Shown here piece after piece: positions 19,104 to 29,459 of a stretch of DNA of 34,517 bases (position 1 is the first letter of the stretch; each line of letters starts with the position of its first letter). Position numbers and translations under genes: made by a program. Source of the DNA: Nemertoderma westbladi (Eukaryota; Xenacoelomorpha; Nemertodermatida; Nemertodermatidae); the NCBI GenBank assembly GCA_032718475.1, contig JAUCBJ010005655.1, positions 1 to 34,517 of the forward strand, written 5' to 3'. The notes beneath the pieces are model-generated. The model did not search any database. It saw only the letters and a program-made list of their open reading frames with translations, and was not told the DNA's origin.

Positions 19104-19641
19104 CTAAAACAATAATTATTGCGTATCTAACTTTAGCTTATTTATATATTAATTAAAAATATTTTAGTTTTCATAATTATTAGATAAAAATACGATGCAG
19201 TTTTGTACAGGTAGGCTTACTCGCACATAAATTTAACAAGGCTTTGGTGGAGCAAGTTAGGCGGGGTTCTTTTGGGGGTAGGTAGGTCTACATACTGTAT
19301 TTATCTTTTTTGTGCTTTCGGCGGAGAAAACTAATTTATTTCGAAAAAGTGACTTTTATATTATAATTATTATTAATTAACGTGTAATTAATGAACTCTG
19401 TAGTTTGAATAGTGTAACTTGACAGATAGGATACGGATGTCAGAGAGTAGTTGAGACACAGAGAGGTTACGGAAGTCAAATGTGCTAACACCCAAACGGA
19501 ATATTGATTTAAACCAATCTTAGTTACAGTAGTACGATGAAGGTTTTTGTAAAATTTTAACAGCAAAACTTAGTTGTAAGTATAGTTAGAACTTCAATGG
19601 CTCTATAAACAGATTGATTCTTCATTAAATAACAAACTTAC

Positions 19642-19746
19642 ATTGTCTCTTTCGACCAATTCGCTTGAGTTACCATGGTGCTCTCCATGACACCCCACAG
19701 CTAAAAGAGCTGCAAGAGTCAAAAATAGAAGAGATTCCTTGAACAT
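19642..19746 (-). CDS. Fibrinogen-related secreted protein, exon 1 (signal peptide)
   Basis: The ATG at 19746-19744 starts 35 codons beginning MFKESLLFLTLAALLAVG, a typical signal peptide with a hydrophobic core at residues 5-18 and likely cleavage after residue 19-21. A short hydrophilic stretch, GEHHGNSSELVERDN, follows. The exon ends in phase 0 at a consensus GTAAGT donor (19641-19636), matching the phase of the acceptor at 19104. The intron, 19104-19641 (538 nt), is AT-rich and has no other exon I can recognise. In particular, nothing in it encodes the missing first part of the fibrinogen domain. Confidence 0.72.
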
Positions 19747-19842
19747 TTTAAGGTTTACAAAATACTTCACGCACTAAAATACAATTATTCTGCGAATTAA
19801 TATAACGACACTAACACGCCATACTTAAACAATATAATATAA

Positions 19843-19880
19843 ATAAATAAATAAATAAATAATAAATAAATAAATAAATA
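19843..19880. repeat. (AAAT)n microsatellite
   Basis: About nine AAAT units with one interruption, abutting the tandem duplication that follows. Confidence 0.9.
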
Positions 19881-20160
19881 ATATGTGTGTTTTATTAAAT
19901 AAAGTAACGGACTGATAGACCAACACAAACTCTCCTAAAAAGGTGCCTTAGATACCAGCCGTTACATATACGGATGGTGAATTAGCAAAGCCAAAGAGCA
20001 AATAAGTTATATGAATAAATAATTGGTGTGTTTTATGAAATAAAGTAACGGACTGATAGACCAACACAAACTCTCCTAAAAAGGGGCCTTAGATACCAGC
20101 CGTTACATATACGGATGGTGAATTAGCAAAGCCAAAGAGCAAATAAGTTATATGAAGAAA
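19879..20160. repeat. 141-bp tandem duplication
   Basis: Copy 1 is 19879-20019 and copy 2 is 20020-20160, differing at only a handful of positions, so the duplication is recent. Each unit holds GTAACGG and, about 55 bp later, CCGTTAC, a short inverted pair. Together with the AAAT run at one side this suggests a small mobile element. It contains no open frame of interest. Confidence 0.9.
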
Positions 20161-20344
20161 TAGTTGGAATTCCTACTTGATGTAGTCATACTGTATAGGT
20201 GCATAGAAGGCGATATATTACTAATACAATGCTTTGGAGTTTATACTGTATGAATCCATCAGGATAGGATTAATCAACCAGATGGCAGCAAATTGTCTGA
20301 TTGTATATTTATTATTATAACTTTCATTGGGCCCAGCTTTGCAA

Positions 20345-20432
20345 AGTCGGCAATGACTTCCAGGAGGGATCGAACTGGTGACCTCCAATTAAGAGGTCTG
20401 ACCTGACCATTCCGCTAGCGGCTAAGATAAAA
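20345..20432 (-). repeat. tRNA-like pol III promoter sequence (SINE head)
   Basis: The minus strand reads TTAGCCGCTAGCGGAATGG (A-box-like), then GGAGGTCACCAGTTCGATCC, with B box AGTTCGATCCC. Acceptor pairing is poor. It is best read as a tRNA-derived SINE head. Confidence 0.5.
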
Positions 20433-20608
20433 GGTAGACCTAGAAATACTAGCTGATAAGTTGTATGTCCGCAATTTACATAACTGATCAGGCCACTGTG
20501 TGGCTGTTAAAGTTTTAACCAAAACCTGATCAATCGCGTTCTACTGTAAGGACGATTGGTGCAAATCAAGATCTTGGACAAAATCTTGGAAGAGGCCCCT
20601 TAGCTACG

Positions 20609-20895
20609 GAAACCATCTTAGCAGCGGGGGCATTTATATGCCGCATTTATGGCATGAATGATGAGGGTAAATGTGACAAGCCATGGCACATGTTAAATTG
20701 TTTACAAAATGCTTGTCACAGGCGGCACTGCCATCAACCACAGATGCTGCCCATCTCCATATAAAACGCGGCCATTATCAGACAATGGTTTGGCTCCAAG
20801 CTAGCCACTGCATCCAAGAACAGTTGGTCAGGGTGGACAGTTTTAGGCGACCAACTCCAGTGTTCCATGAAGTGACCAGTGACCAGTGTTCATGA
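20609..20895 (+). pseudogene. Relic of a transposon-associated gene
   Basis: One plus frame reads LAAGAFICRIYGM then NDEGKCDKPW up to ~20686. After a shift of phase, another reads KLFTKCLSQAALPSTTDAAH, then LHIKRGHYQTMVWLQ. The order F-x-x-x-(I/L)YG..., LP-T-x-AA-x-x-H-x-x-R-x-x-x-Q-x-x-W resembles a protein segment I have seen repeated in retroelement-linked hypothetical proteins of fish and invertebrates. Its function is unknown to me. The phase change near 20680 and the short length mark it as broken. Confidence 0.4.
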
Positions 20896-21108
20896 TGCTA
20901 CCACCAATCCCTGCATCATGTTTGGAAATAACATCATGCAGTAGTTCCAAAGGATGCCTTTCACGTCGTTGCGGATGCCAACAGGTTGGGTTGGCCTCAC
21001 ATTCACAGGTGCTTGCATATGCATTGATTCATCAATACCTTCCGAAAACATAGCATAGCATAGCATAAACTGTATAAATAAAATTGCTAAAAATCTAGCT
21101 GTAAGATT

Positions 21109-21128
21109 GGGGGGGGGGGGGGGGGGGG
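21109..21128. repeat. 20-nt poly-G tract
   Basis: Twenty consecutive G residues, starting just before the X-box-like cluster. Confidence 0.9.
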
Positions 21129-21167
21129 TTACAATATGCCGCTACTGTTACTATGCACTAAACTCAT

Positions 21168-22515
21168 TGTTGCTATAGAAAACTCGTCACAAGGTGGTGT
21201 TACTACTTGGGATTCCTTGAAAACCATGTTACCATGTTACCGTTGCTATGGAAAAAACAAAAACATAGTTGATTGCCACTGTAAAACTCACCTTTTATGT
21301 ACTGTATAAAATATATTTTTGTTGTGAAAAAACCGCTTTTACAATGAAAACACGTTGTTGCTAAGCTAAGCTAAACATGTTAATGCTATAAAAAACCCAA
21401 TGTTCTTATTAAAAACCCCCGTTTGCTATGGTTAACTTTCGTTGCTAAGAACGTAACGTAAATTCAAATATATTTTAGTGATTTGGTATACGTCCCATAT
21501 TTTAAAATTGGACTGAACTGCACTATTTAAAAAATTTGGGGAAAGCCAACAGTTATTCCCGTATTAGGAGGAAAACTCCCGTTGCTATGACCATAAAACA
21601 TAACTTTGTCAAATAGAATAACTACAGAAGACCCCATATACTTTTAATTATCAAAATCCTTAAATTATTAAACTCTAAGGCAACAAAATACCAAAACGAT
21701 ATTAGAAATACATAAATAATAAAATATGCCCGTTGCTATGGTAACAATAGAATAATTACTTCGCTTGTGATCATGAATGTTGACTATATAACATATTGAA
21801 ATGCATCTGAAATACATATGACATGTTTCTGACGGATATTCTACATATAACAAAATGTTTCCCGTTGCTATGGTAATAAGAAAAGACCTGCTGCGTCGGT
21901 AAATAATTGTCTTAGGTTATGAACATGCAAGGTAATTGACCCTAAACGGATTTCTTTTTAAACTGATAGTAACTATATGTAAAGTGATGAAACATTGCAC
22001 AAGGTTATTTTTTGCTAGTTTCCATGGATACATGGCAACTGCTATTCCATTTTTACGGTGCCACCATTAAAAATATAGAGGGTCATATTGACAATATATT
22101 TGGAATGTTTTATGATTTTAGCGCAAGGGGAACACGAATTTGGCAATGGTTTAGAAAACTATTGATATATGAAAAAATTCACCTAAATTTGCAGTAAAAA
22201 CGACATTTAAAGACTTATTTAAGACTTATATTATAAGACTAAAGAAGGCGGGGTAGCTCAGTTGGTTGAGCGCCGGGCCTGCAATCTATTGGTTGTAGGT
22301 TCAGCCCCGCCAGGGTCCACTCAGCCTTTCATCCACTGGGGTCGATAAAATGAGTACCAGTTAAATAACTGGGAGCAAATCTTGGGATAAGAGAAGCGCC
22401 CACCCCTACCCTCGGGTAGCAGCTATCGAAAGAGGAGCCTTCGGGTCGCCTCCGACTTCGGCCGATTGTTTGCTTTTTTTTTTAAAGACTTATTTTGAAC
22501 AGTTGCCATGGTAAC
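21168..22515. promoter_or_regulatory. Cluster of X-box (RFX-type) palindrome-like motifs
   Basis: Copies of GTTGCTATGGTAAC and close variants occur at 21242-21251 (GTTGCTATGG), 21421-21436 (with one extra T in each half), 21581-21590, 21732-21745 (complete), 21864-21877 (one mismatch) and 22502-22515 (GTTGCCATGGTAAC, a perfect palindrome). Weaker versions lie at 21168 and 21441. The RFX X-box consensus is GTNRCC-(0-3 nt)-RGYAAC. Spacing in the middle of the cluster is 130-180 bp, so it may be a decayed satellite rather than an enhancer. No gene start is visible next to it. Confidence 0.45.
22221..22480 (+). mobile_element. Complete tRNA-derived SINE with target-site duplication
   Basis: The head (from 22246) is tRNA-like: GGCGGGGTAGCTCAGTTGG with A box, a CTGCAATC anticodon-loop-like segment (GCA, Cys-type), B-box-like GGTTCAGCCCC and a CCCCGCC that pairs with the first seven bases. 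The body has GGGGTCGATAAAATGAGTACC, and the tail has CTACCCTCGGGTAGCAGC (hairpin), GGGTCGCCTCCGACTTCGGC and a T-rich end. A 15-bp direct repeat TTTAAAGACTTATTT flanks it at 22206-22220 and 22481-22495, as expected of LINE-driven insertion. Confidence 0.8.
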
Positions 22516-22519
22516 GTGT

Positions 22520-25150
22520 AACTAAAATGTACCTCAATTGATTTTCTGATTCCGATTCAGGGGGGGTGGTAGGTCAAGGTTAGAATTCTGAAGAGTCAAT
22601 ACAAAGTGGTGTTTTGCTAATGAACGCGGTGATTGGAAAATTGTGAAACAGGAAGCAAAAATTCACAATTGAGCTTGACATCAGACGGATTCGGAATCAG
22701 CACACTCGATTTAGCTAAAAATCGTTGGATGCCAGTCATTACCCAAATTTGCCTTCGCCGTCATTATTTCGGCAAAAAGGAACCAGACTATTTGATATAT
22801 ATAATAATATAATTTTTAAAACACTAGTTACAGTTATTCCTTTAAAAAGCACCAGCTATCAGTAATTTAGTACATGCCGATTACATTCATATAAAATTTG
22901 ATACAAAGTAGCATAGGCCTACATAACTTATGTTAAATGTCCATGAGAATGGTGACACATATCGTTGGCCTACTCGTGCCCGACCTTCAAGTCAAAATGA
23001 GTAGTGAGATATACCACAGTAGCTAGCCTGTTGGGCATTACTACACCTTGAGTACCAATGAAGAATTTTTTCATATGAAAATGGTTTTTTTTATTATGAT
23101 GTTTTTTGTTGTAGAACAAATATTTGACCTTCTGGCAGTAAGATTGTAGCTAGTAATTCTGATTTTGTGTTAGATATAAATTTTATTTGAAAAGTGAAAA
23201 AAATAAATTTAAAAAAAAACTTGAAAAAAATTTATTCAATTTTTTCTTGTGAAAATGGCTCTATGAAATGTAAAAACTAACTTGTTTAAGAAATCTTGTC
23301 TATGCTATTGCCCAAGGCGTAAGATACCCGACAGAGTTTGTAAATGTATTGGGGAGTTGCGGTTGGAACCAACAGAGTTAGTAAATGTCTACGGTAACGT
23401 GAACGCGGCCGAAGGACAACTATAATATTTTATTTTCTCAGTTTCTCTGTGATAGACTGCTACTGGCTGAAATAGATCTCGCATAACCACGGTCTTGTGC
23501 CGGCTTGTACTTTACAGATTACAACCTTCTTAAGATAGTTGAAAAACACAGTGATTTCTATTTACCCCAACAGAAATCACACGAAAAGAACCAAAATGTG
23601 AGCCTCAATTTTGAAAAATAATCCAAAAATAATATACAACATTTAAAAAATCGGGTTTAATACAATAAAAATCGTAACACAGTCTAAGTCTAAGTCGTAT
23701 ACAGTCATAAAATACTTGGTGCGGCTTCACGCTACTGGAAACTTGGTAATAGTGCAAACACCATTTTATTTCTATGTCCAAAATTGGATGGTACCGTTTG
23801 GGTATAGGAAATTAGCTGCTACTTTGTCCTCCTCAGAGCTCTATGGTCGGCCATGGGTCGGACGGAGGAGCCAGCGGGCAGAGTACACATTACACAATAG
23901 GGTGGAGTGAAAAAAAGTTTTTTCATTATTTTTAAGGGACACACTATTTTTCTGATGCCAAATCGGTATAAACTACCTTTGCAAAAAAGGGGCCTCAGGG
24001 CAATTGAAAATTTCAAATTTTTGGGAAGGCAATGCCAGTTTTGAAAATCCCAGATATTTTGTATTTTTGATAAAAGTTAAGGAAGATGCAAATATATAAT
24101 GTCAAATAGGTTGAAAACAAACACAAAATGTGCAGTTGTGAATTTCATATAAATCTACCCTCCCAGCCTCATTGCCTTTATTTTCATTTTGCAAAATTTG
24201 CCAAATTTCACCCTAAAAATGCAGCAAACCTACTTTGAAGTCTCTATAGTTGAAATCGATTTACTGGGGTTTGGAGTTCTTCCTGAGTGAAAACCAAGTC
24301 CCCTGATTTGATTACTACTATATTTCAATGCTAGAAACCCAGCTAGCTGGCTTTGCATTTGCCTTTGGATCAAATTCCCAATAAGTATGTTATAAACAGT
24401 AGGTATAGAAAGAAGGATAATTCTAAATTATGAAAACAATAGTAAAACACTAGAAAAACACTGTAAAGCACCCGGAAAACAGTAAAAATATTGAACAGCA
24501 GGAAATTTAACACAACTACTCGTCTGAATTGGTAATCCTAAATGTACTCCTCTCACAGCACACCTTAAGTAATCACTGGCCAAAACTCATAGTTTTTGCT
24601 AGCTTACCCACACTAACAAGAATCTTTAAACTCACCAGTCAGACCTCATTTGCTATCTATAACGGTTTTCAAAGATGGAGGTCTACTAATAGGATTATTC
24701 CTATTTATCAGTCCATATAATCCTAACTTAATTGTGGCAAATTTCCAAGAGATATGAAATTTAAACACTTCCTGAGCCATTGATTGTTGTTGGGGGTTCA
24801 CAGGAGCTATTGTGGGTTAGCCTTCACCATCATGCGATTGGATGTCATCCATCTCATAAGTTAATATACATGGGGAACAAGCTGTCTTGTAGCTATAGGA
24901 ACTTCAGTAAATGGAGTTGTTCCTTAACAAGTGTTCTTCATTTCCATACAGGAATAGAAGATGAAAAGTAATTTTTTCCTGTATTTCATTGTACTTTTCG
25001 ATGTGTTGCGATGAAATATAGTCGTTTTGCGGAAGTCTTCATTTGGACTACCGCCGTCCTTTATTAACAAATCACGTCGATAGCGATATGGTTCAAACAT
25101 TCATTTTTCTGTCGATCCATGCGACGTCATAGACGTTGGGCCTGGGATTG
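22520..25150. other. Non-coding; nothing recognised
   Basis: Mostly AT-rich sequence with A/T runs near 23190-23250. Short open frames (up to 65 codons) overlap on opposite strands around 23716-24016 without any family signature. No RNA gene or array was found. Confidence 0.5.
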
Positions 25151-25189
25151 GCATTACTCCTAAAATGTTCCAAGTCTGTCATCTGAGCT

Positions 25190-27340
25190 CACTCGTGCTT
25201 TGTCCATTATCCAAGCACAGCAAGTCTTCTTGGAGAAGGTGGATGATAAGGAACGTGGGTTAAACCTGGTGATTACGGAATTACCAGAGGGATCCACTAC
25301 CTTCTGCTAGAGAAGATTTACTGGAGGTATTGCGGCCTTAATGGATGTCTCACACAATCCGACACTGAGTGCTTCAGGGTCCTGCAAACGATTGGGTGAG
25401 GTTCGATCGAACCAGGACGGCTCTGTGCATAACAGGCTGTCCTGATTGTGCTTCCTGACAAGAAAGCTTGTGATGATATTCTGAAATTGGCGAGAATCCT
25501 GAAGAATCATAGCAAATATTGTAAGGTCTATATATAACCAGATTCCCACCCACTAATCTAGAAGAAAGAGGGGTGACTATGGCATGTTCCTCGACTTGAG
25601 AGGGAAACACCTGAGAACAGCGGCTGCTTTATTTGATACAACTATCGGAAACACGTGGTGCTGCGGGACAACTTGGTAATTGATAAATATATATAAATAG
25701 ATAACTGTGGTCACGGGATCACTGTGGTGGCTTAGTGTGGGATCTTATTGCTCGGGTGGGTTGGGTGAGTATACCCCTGGTGCCGGTGTACGTACACCGA
25801 ATCACAACCAAATGTTTCGAATTGGATATATGAAGGAGTATCTGATCTTGTGGTTAATTCCAGTGAACTCTTAGAAACATTTGTCAATCTACGGATATTA
25901 TTATCTGTAATAACCTATGTACAGGTGCTCTTAAACTCAATGGTGGTCTATCCTATCGTAAAGGTAAGAAATGGGTCTCTGAACTGGATTTATGTATTGC
26001 AAACTCAGCATCTGCCCCGGTAGTATCTTCTCTCGATATAAATAGGGATGTTCCCGGATCTTATCATGGCCCTCTAGTGGCTTCATTGTCTCTGAGTGGC
26101 CTAATGATATCTATAGATTATCAACAACTAGTTCACTATTCATTTCTCCAGGTGAATCGGGCTAAAAGAAAAGTCATCTAAACATTCTAAAAAAAAGGGA
26201 ATATTACATAATAAGTAGATTTGGATAAGTTCTCTGGTCTCTTGGGCTCCATCGCTCCTCCAGATATACCGAATCTATAGTCGTAAGATGGAAATAGATG
26301 ATCTATTAACTCTCTCTCTCAGGGCAGATGATCTATTAACTCTCTCTCTCAGGGCAGATGATCTATTAACTCTCTGTCAGGGCATCATTGATGATACTGC
26401 GATTAAAAACCGTAATAGTGAACACAATGATCCACTTTTGGACCCAGTGTAACGATGGGAAAATCTAATCAACAATAATGATCACAAGGGGATCTGGAAC
26501 GCGTTAGACTGGAATGGTGACGTCACAGATAATAATCTCCATGACAACAGAAGAAGGCGATGCATCTGATCGAGACTTTTAATCTCATTTTGAGTCATTG
26601 AATCCGGGGAATGTTACGGACTAGGCACTTTTAATAACTCACCTTATGTCCCATTGTTGGATGTTCCGTTCTCACAGAAGGAATTCGCGGAGGCTCTAGC
26701 TGATTTAACTAGCTGATTAAGCAGGTCTACTATCTCGTCTACCTGGTTCTTGGTTGATTTTCTTCATCACGATTCTGAATATTTTATTTAACTGGGCACT
26801 CTACCCAGCTTCTTGGTCCTTAAATAAACTAGTAATGTGCTTTAAATCTGGCAATAGATCTCTATGCGGTAATTACAGGGGTCTATGTTATGATTACGTT
26901 GGCTAAATTGTAATTGATATTATCATTCATAATCGGCTCAAACTATGGGTTTCTCTAGATAGGTGCCAAGAAGGATCCCACAAAAACCGTGGGTGTCTGG
27001 AACATATAGAAAGCTTACGATTATTAAAAGATATTGCCTGGTTTAAGAGACTACGTTTATTTGTTGTGTTTATGGATTATTGCAAAACTAAAAGGCAGGT
27101 TTTTTAATGCTTGTGATATCTCATCTTTAATATATCGATCGGAATCCTGGTTGTTGTGTAATGAGTTTAAGGGTGATTGAAAATAGTTTCATAAGCTCGT
27201 AGAAATACTACTTTCTGTCCATATACAAACCACCCACGACCACGGATGTCTGCCTACTAGAAAAGGGATTGCTGCGTTACAACATTACATTCTGAACTCT
27301 CGGAAACAATTTAAGGATGGGTTATTGAAATTAACTGACG
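25190..27340 (+). pseudogene. Decayed LINE retrotransposon (ORF1, endonuclease, RT)
   Basis: Plus-strand fragments in shifting phases keep the order of a LINE. An ORF1-like part at ~25200-25640 reads ERGLNLVITELPEG and MFLDLRGKHLRTAA. The end of an AP endonuclease at ~25900-26110 reads KKWVSELDLCIANS and PGSYHGPL, the usual SDH-P position. The RT at ~26650-27110 reads SGNRSLCGNYRGL, then GCLEHIESLRLLKDIAW, then LFVVFMDY, the position of the first catalytic Asp. Stops and frameshifts are frequent. The family is L1- or CR1/jockey-like and cannot be settled by eye. Confidence 0.65.
26297..26384. repeat. 30-bp tandem triplication inside the LINE relic
   Basis: Three units of GATGATCTATTAACTCTCTC plus CTCAGGGCA, at 26297, 26327 and 26357. 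The last is two bases shorter in its CT run. Confidence 0.9.
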
Positions 27341-27349
27341 ACGTGGGAC

Positions 27350-27531
27350 GAAAAATACAAGTAGCGAAGTAGCATCAAATTTCAAACGGCAAAAATCTAA
27401 TTTAGTTGGATAATGCGATATTTTTGAGTGTCATATTCGTGATCAGCGTCCCAAAAAACCCATATTGTCTAACAATCAGGTTGATTTGGTGATGATTTTT
27501 GGTTATCAAATTTGCGCTACTTGTATTTTTC
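27350..27531. mobile_element. MITE-like element with 17-bp perfect terminal inverted repeats
   Basis: Left end GAAAAATACAAGTAGCG (27350-27366) is the exact reverse complement of CGCTACTTGTATTTTTC (27515-27531). The 182-bp element has no coding capacity. It sits in the tail of the decayed LINE, so it inserted there or was carried along. A clear target-site duplication was not seen. Confidence 0.7.
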
Positions 27532-27799
27532 ATGCCGCATATCCAAAAATGCCCTAATCCACAATCGTTAAGTTCTCGACAAACCGCTTCACAGGGAAGA
27601 GTTCATTGTATCAAAATTATCATAAGGTGAAACTTGGGGTCTATCTTCCCGGTATAGTAAATATGAATGAGAAGTTTTTATTTAAATTTAATCTATTTAA
27701 ATTTAATAAAATAGGAAAAATACTGATAATAAATTAATAAGTCTAATGACATTTCGACCTTACGGTCATCTACAGAGACTGTGAAATAATAAAGATATT

Positions 27800-27965
27800 G
27801 TAAATACTGAATTTGAATCCACAATGTACGACATATTTCGGTGTCATTCTTAATCAGCATACCAAAAAACCTATATGGTCATAAAATCGATTTGAATTAG
27901 TGGTGATTTTTCATTTACATATTTGGACTATTACATATTTACATATTTACTTGTTTTTTTCGTAT
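27800..27965. mobile_element. Diverged second copy of the MITE-like element
   Basis: GTGTCATTCTTAATCAGCAT, then CCAAAAAACCTATATGG and GTGGTGATTTTTCATTTAC parallel the interior of the 27350-27531 element in the same order. Its termini are decayed, with only ACTTGTTTTTTTCG recognisable on the right. Confidence 0.5.
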
Positions 27966-28079
27966 TGTATTAATGTATTTTTATGTATTCAAAAACACCA
28001 AAATTTTCTCGAATGTTATATTTGAGTTCAATATTCAATGTTCAGTATGTTATAAATAGTGACATCTTTAGGAATCTCA

Positions 28080-28338
28080 CGGTGTCGGTTTCTGCTTAAT
28101 GACCGGCGTTTTGAGTCGAAGCCGTACCCATTATTAAAACTTCAATGTTATGGTATTACAGGTAATCTGTATCTCTGGTTTGACAGATATTTAACTGAAC
28201 GTGTTCAGCGAGTGAAAATAGGTAAAAGCTTTTCTAACTTTCACAAAGTTATATCCGGTGTAGCACAAGGTTCGTGTTTAGGTCCCCTTTTATTTATTAT
28301 TTTCATTAAGGATATGCCTACGCACCTTTCCGGTATTA
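28080..28338 (+). pseudogene. LINE reverse-transcriptase fragment (CR1/jockey-like)
   Basis: Plus-strand translation includes LKLQCYGITGNLYLWFDRYL, TERVQRVKIGKSFSNFHKV and SGVAQGSCLGPLLFIIFIKD. These are RT motif B (SGVPQGSVLGPLLF in most members) and the preceding helix-rich part. It is cut off on both sides: upstream parts are missing, and right after motif B a second, different LINE begins. Confidence 0.75.
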
Positions 28339-29291
28339 ATTCCAGGCGTCCTCCAGGGAGACACACTTGCACCAATCTTGTTCATAATTGTGGTTGACTA
28401 TGTTCTACGCATGTCCTTAGATCATCATAATGATGATGGGATGATGATAACTCCACCTACTGTTTCCAGAAGTCGAGGAAATCCTGCCAAGTACCTAACT
28501 GATCTAGACTTTGCTGATGACTTAGGAGTACTCTCAGAATCACTAGAGGGAGCCCAAAGGCTCCTCAGCTCATTAGAACATGCTGCTTCTAGTGTTGATC
28601 TTTTTATTAACTCCAGAAAGACCAAAATTTTGACAGTTAACTTTGAAAGTTCTCAGCAAGTCTCTGATCGGATGAGCATAAGCTCAAAGGATGGTATGCT
28701 TGAGCATGTGGACGACTTCTGTTACCTGGGATAATGGATCCGGAAGTCAGGTGAGGACCTTCGAATACGTAAGGGAAAGGCATGGGCAGCCTTGAATAGG
28801 CTTTACAGGATTTGGAAGTCACCGAGAATTAATCGGAAACTTAAGGTCCGATTATTTAGAGCAGCAGTAGTTCCAGTACTCCTCTATGGGAGTCCATGCT
28901 GGGCTCTAACTGCTGAGGACACCAAATCTCTGGATGGTACATTCACAAGAATGCTACGCCGGGTTCATTGTGTCAAGTACAATGCACACATCTCCAACCA
29001 GACACTATATAACATATTGGAGGTATCTCATTGGTTCCCACAAGCGTGACACTAGAACAAAATCGCCTCCGCTTTGCAGGACATTGCTTTCGCCATGAGG
29101 ACCAGCCAGTGCATAATCTTGTACTTTGGCAGCCTCATGGAGTGAATAAGCATGGTGGACAGCCCATGACTTTCTTGAGACGCATCTTAAAGGACACTGG
29201 CCTTGAAGATGCGGATGATCTAGCAAATGTCATGGGTAATAGGGAGTTGTGGCAGCGCAATTTTGTCGACAAGCCGGCACAGCATTCTTAA
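28339..29291 (+). pseudogene. 5'-truncated LINE ORF2 3' half (RT motif B to C-terminus)
   Basis: The frame from 28339 begins IPGVLQGDTLAPILFIIVVD (motif B) and reaches YLTDLDFADDLGVLSES (motif C, FADD). It hits a TAA at 28732-28734, then goes on in the same phase with ALNRLYRIWKSPRINRKLK and LFRAAVVPVLLYGSPCWAL to a stop near 29049. After a frameshift near 29035 it resumes with LRFAGHCFRHEDQPVHNLVL and ends at 29291. The conserved C-terminal pattern (RLxxAGHC, then GxRxxGR-like, then MxxRxxW) is typical of a widespread RTE/CR1-related family. One stop and one frameshift make it non-functional. Confidence 0.8.
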
Positions 29292-29459
29292 AAATGCAGC
29301 TGCAATGCAGCATGCCGATCCTAGTAGCACGGCACCCATTGCGGCCTGTCCTGCAAAAACTTGAAATGTTTTATATACGTACGCGTCAGCCCGCCATTAA
29401 CAAACAGAAACGTGATTGGCGCAAGTTTGAGGTGCTGCTTCCCAGTGGTTAGACGGATA

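Noticed and set aside
16830-20432. tRNA genes at 16830, 17812 and 20345 (minus strand)
   Set aside because: Good B boxes, but no cloverleaf with a sound acceptor stem and anticodon arm could be drawn; SINE heads are more likely.
22246-22313. A functional tRNA-Cys gene
   Set aside because: The acceptor halves pair and a GCA sits in a loop, but the T arm is collapsed and a SINE body and tail follow directly with flanking target-site duplications.
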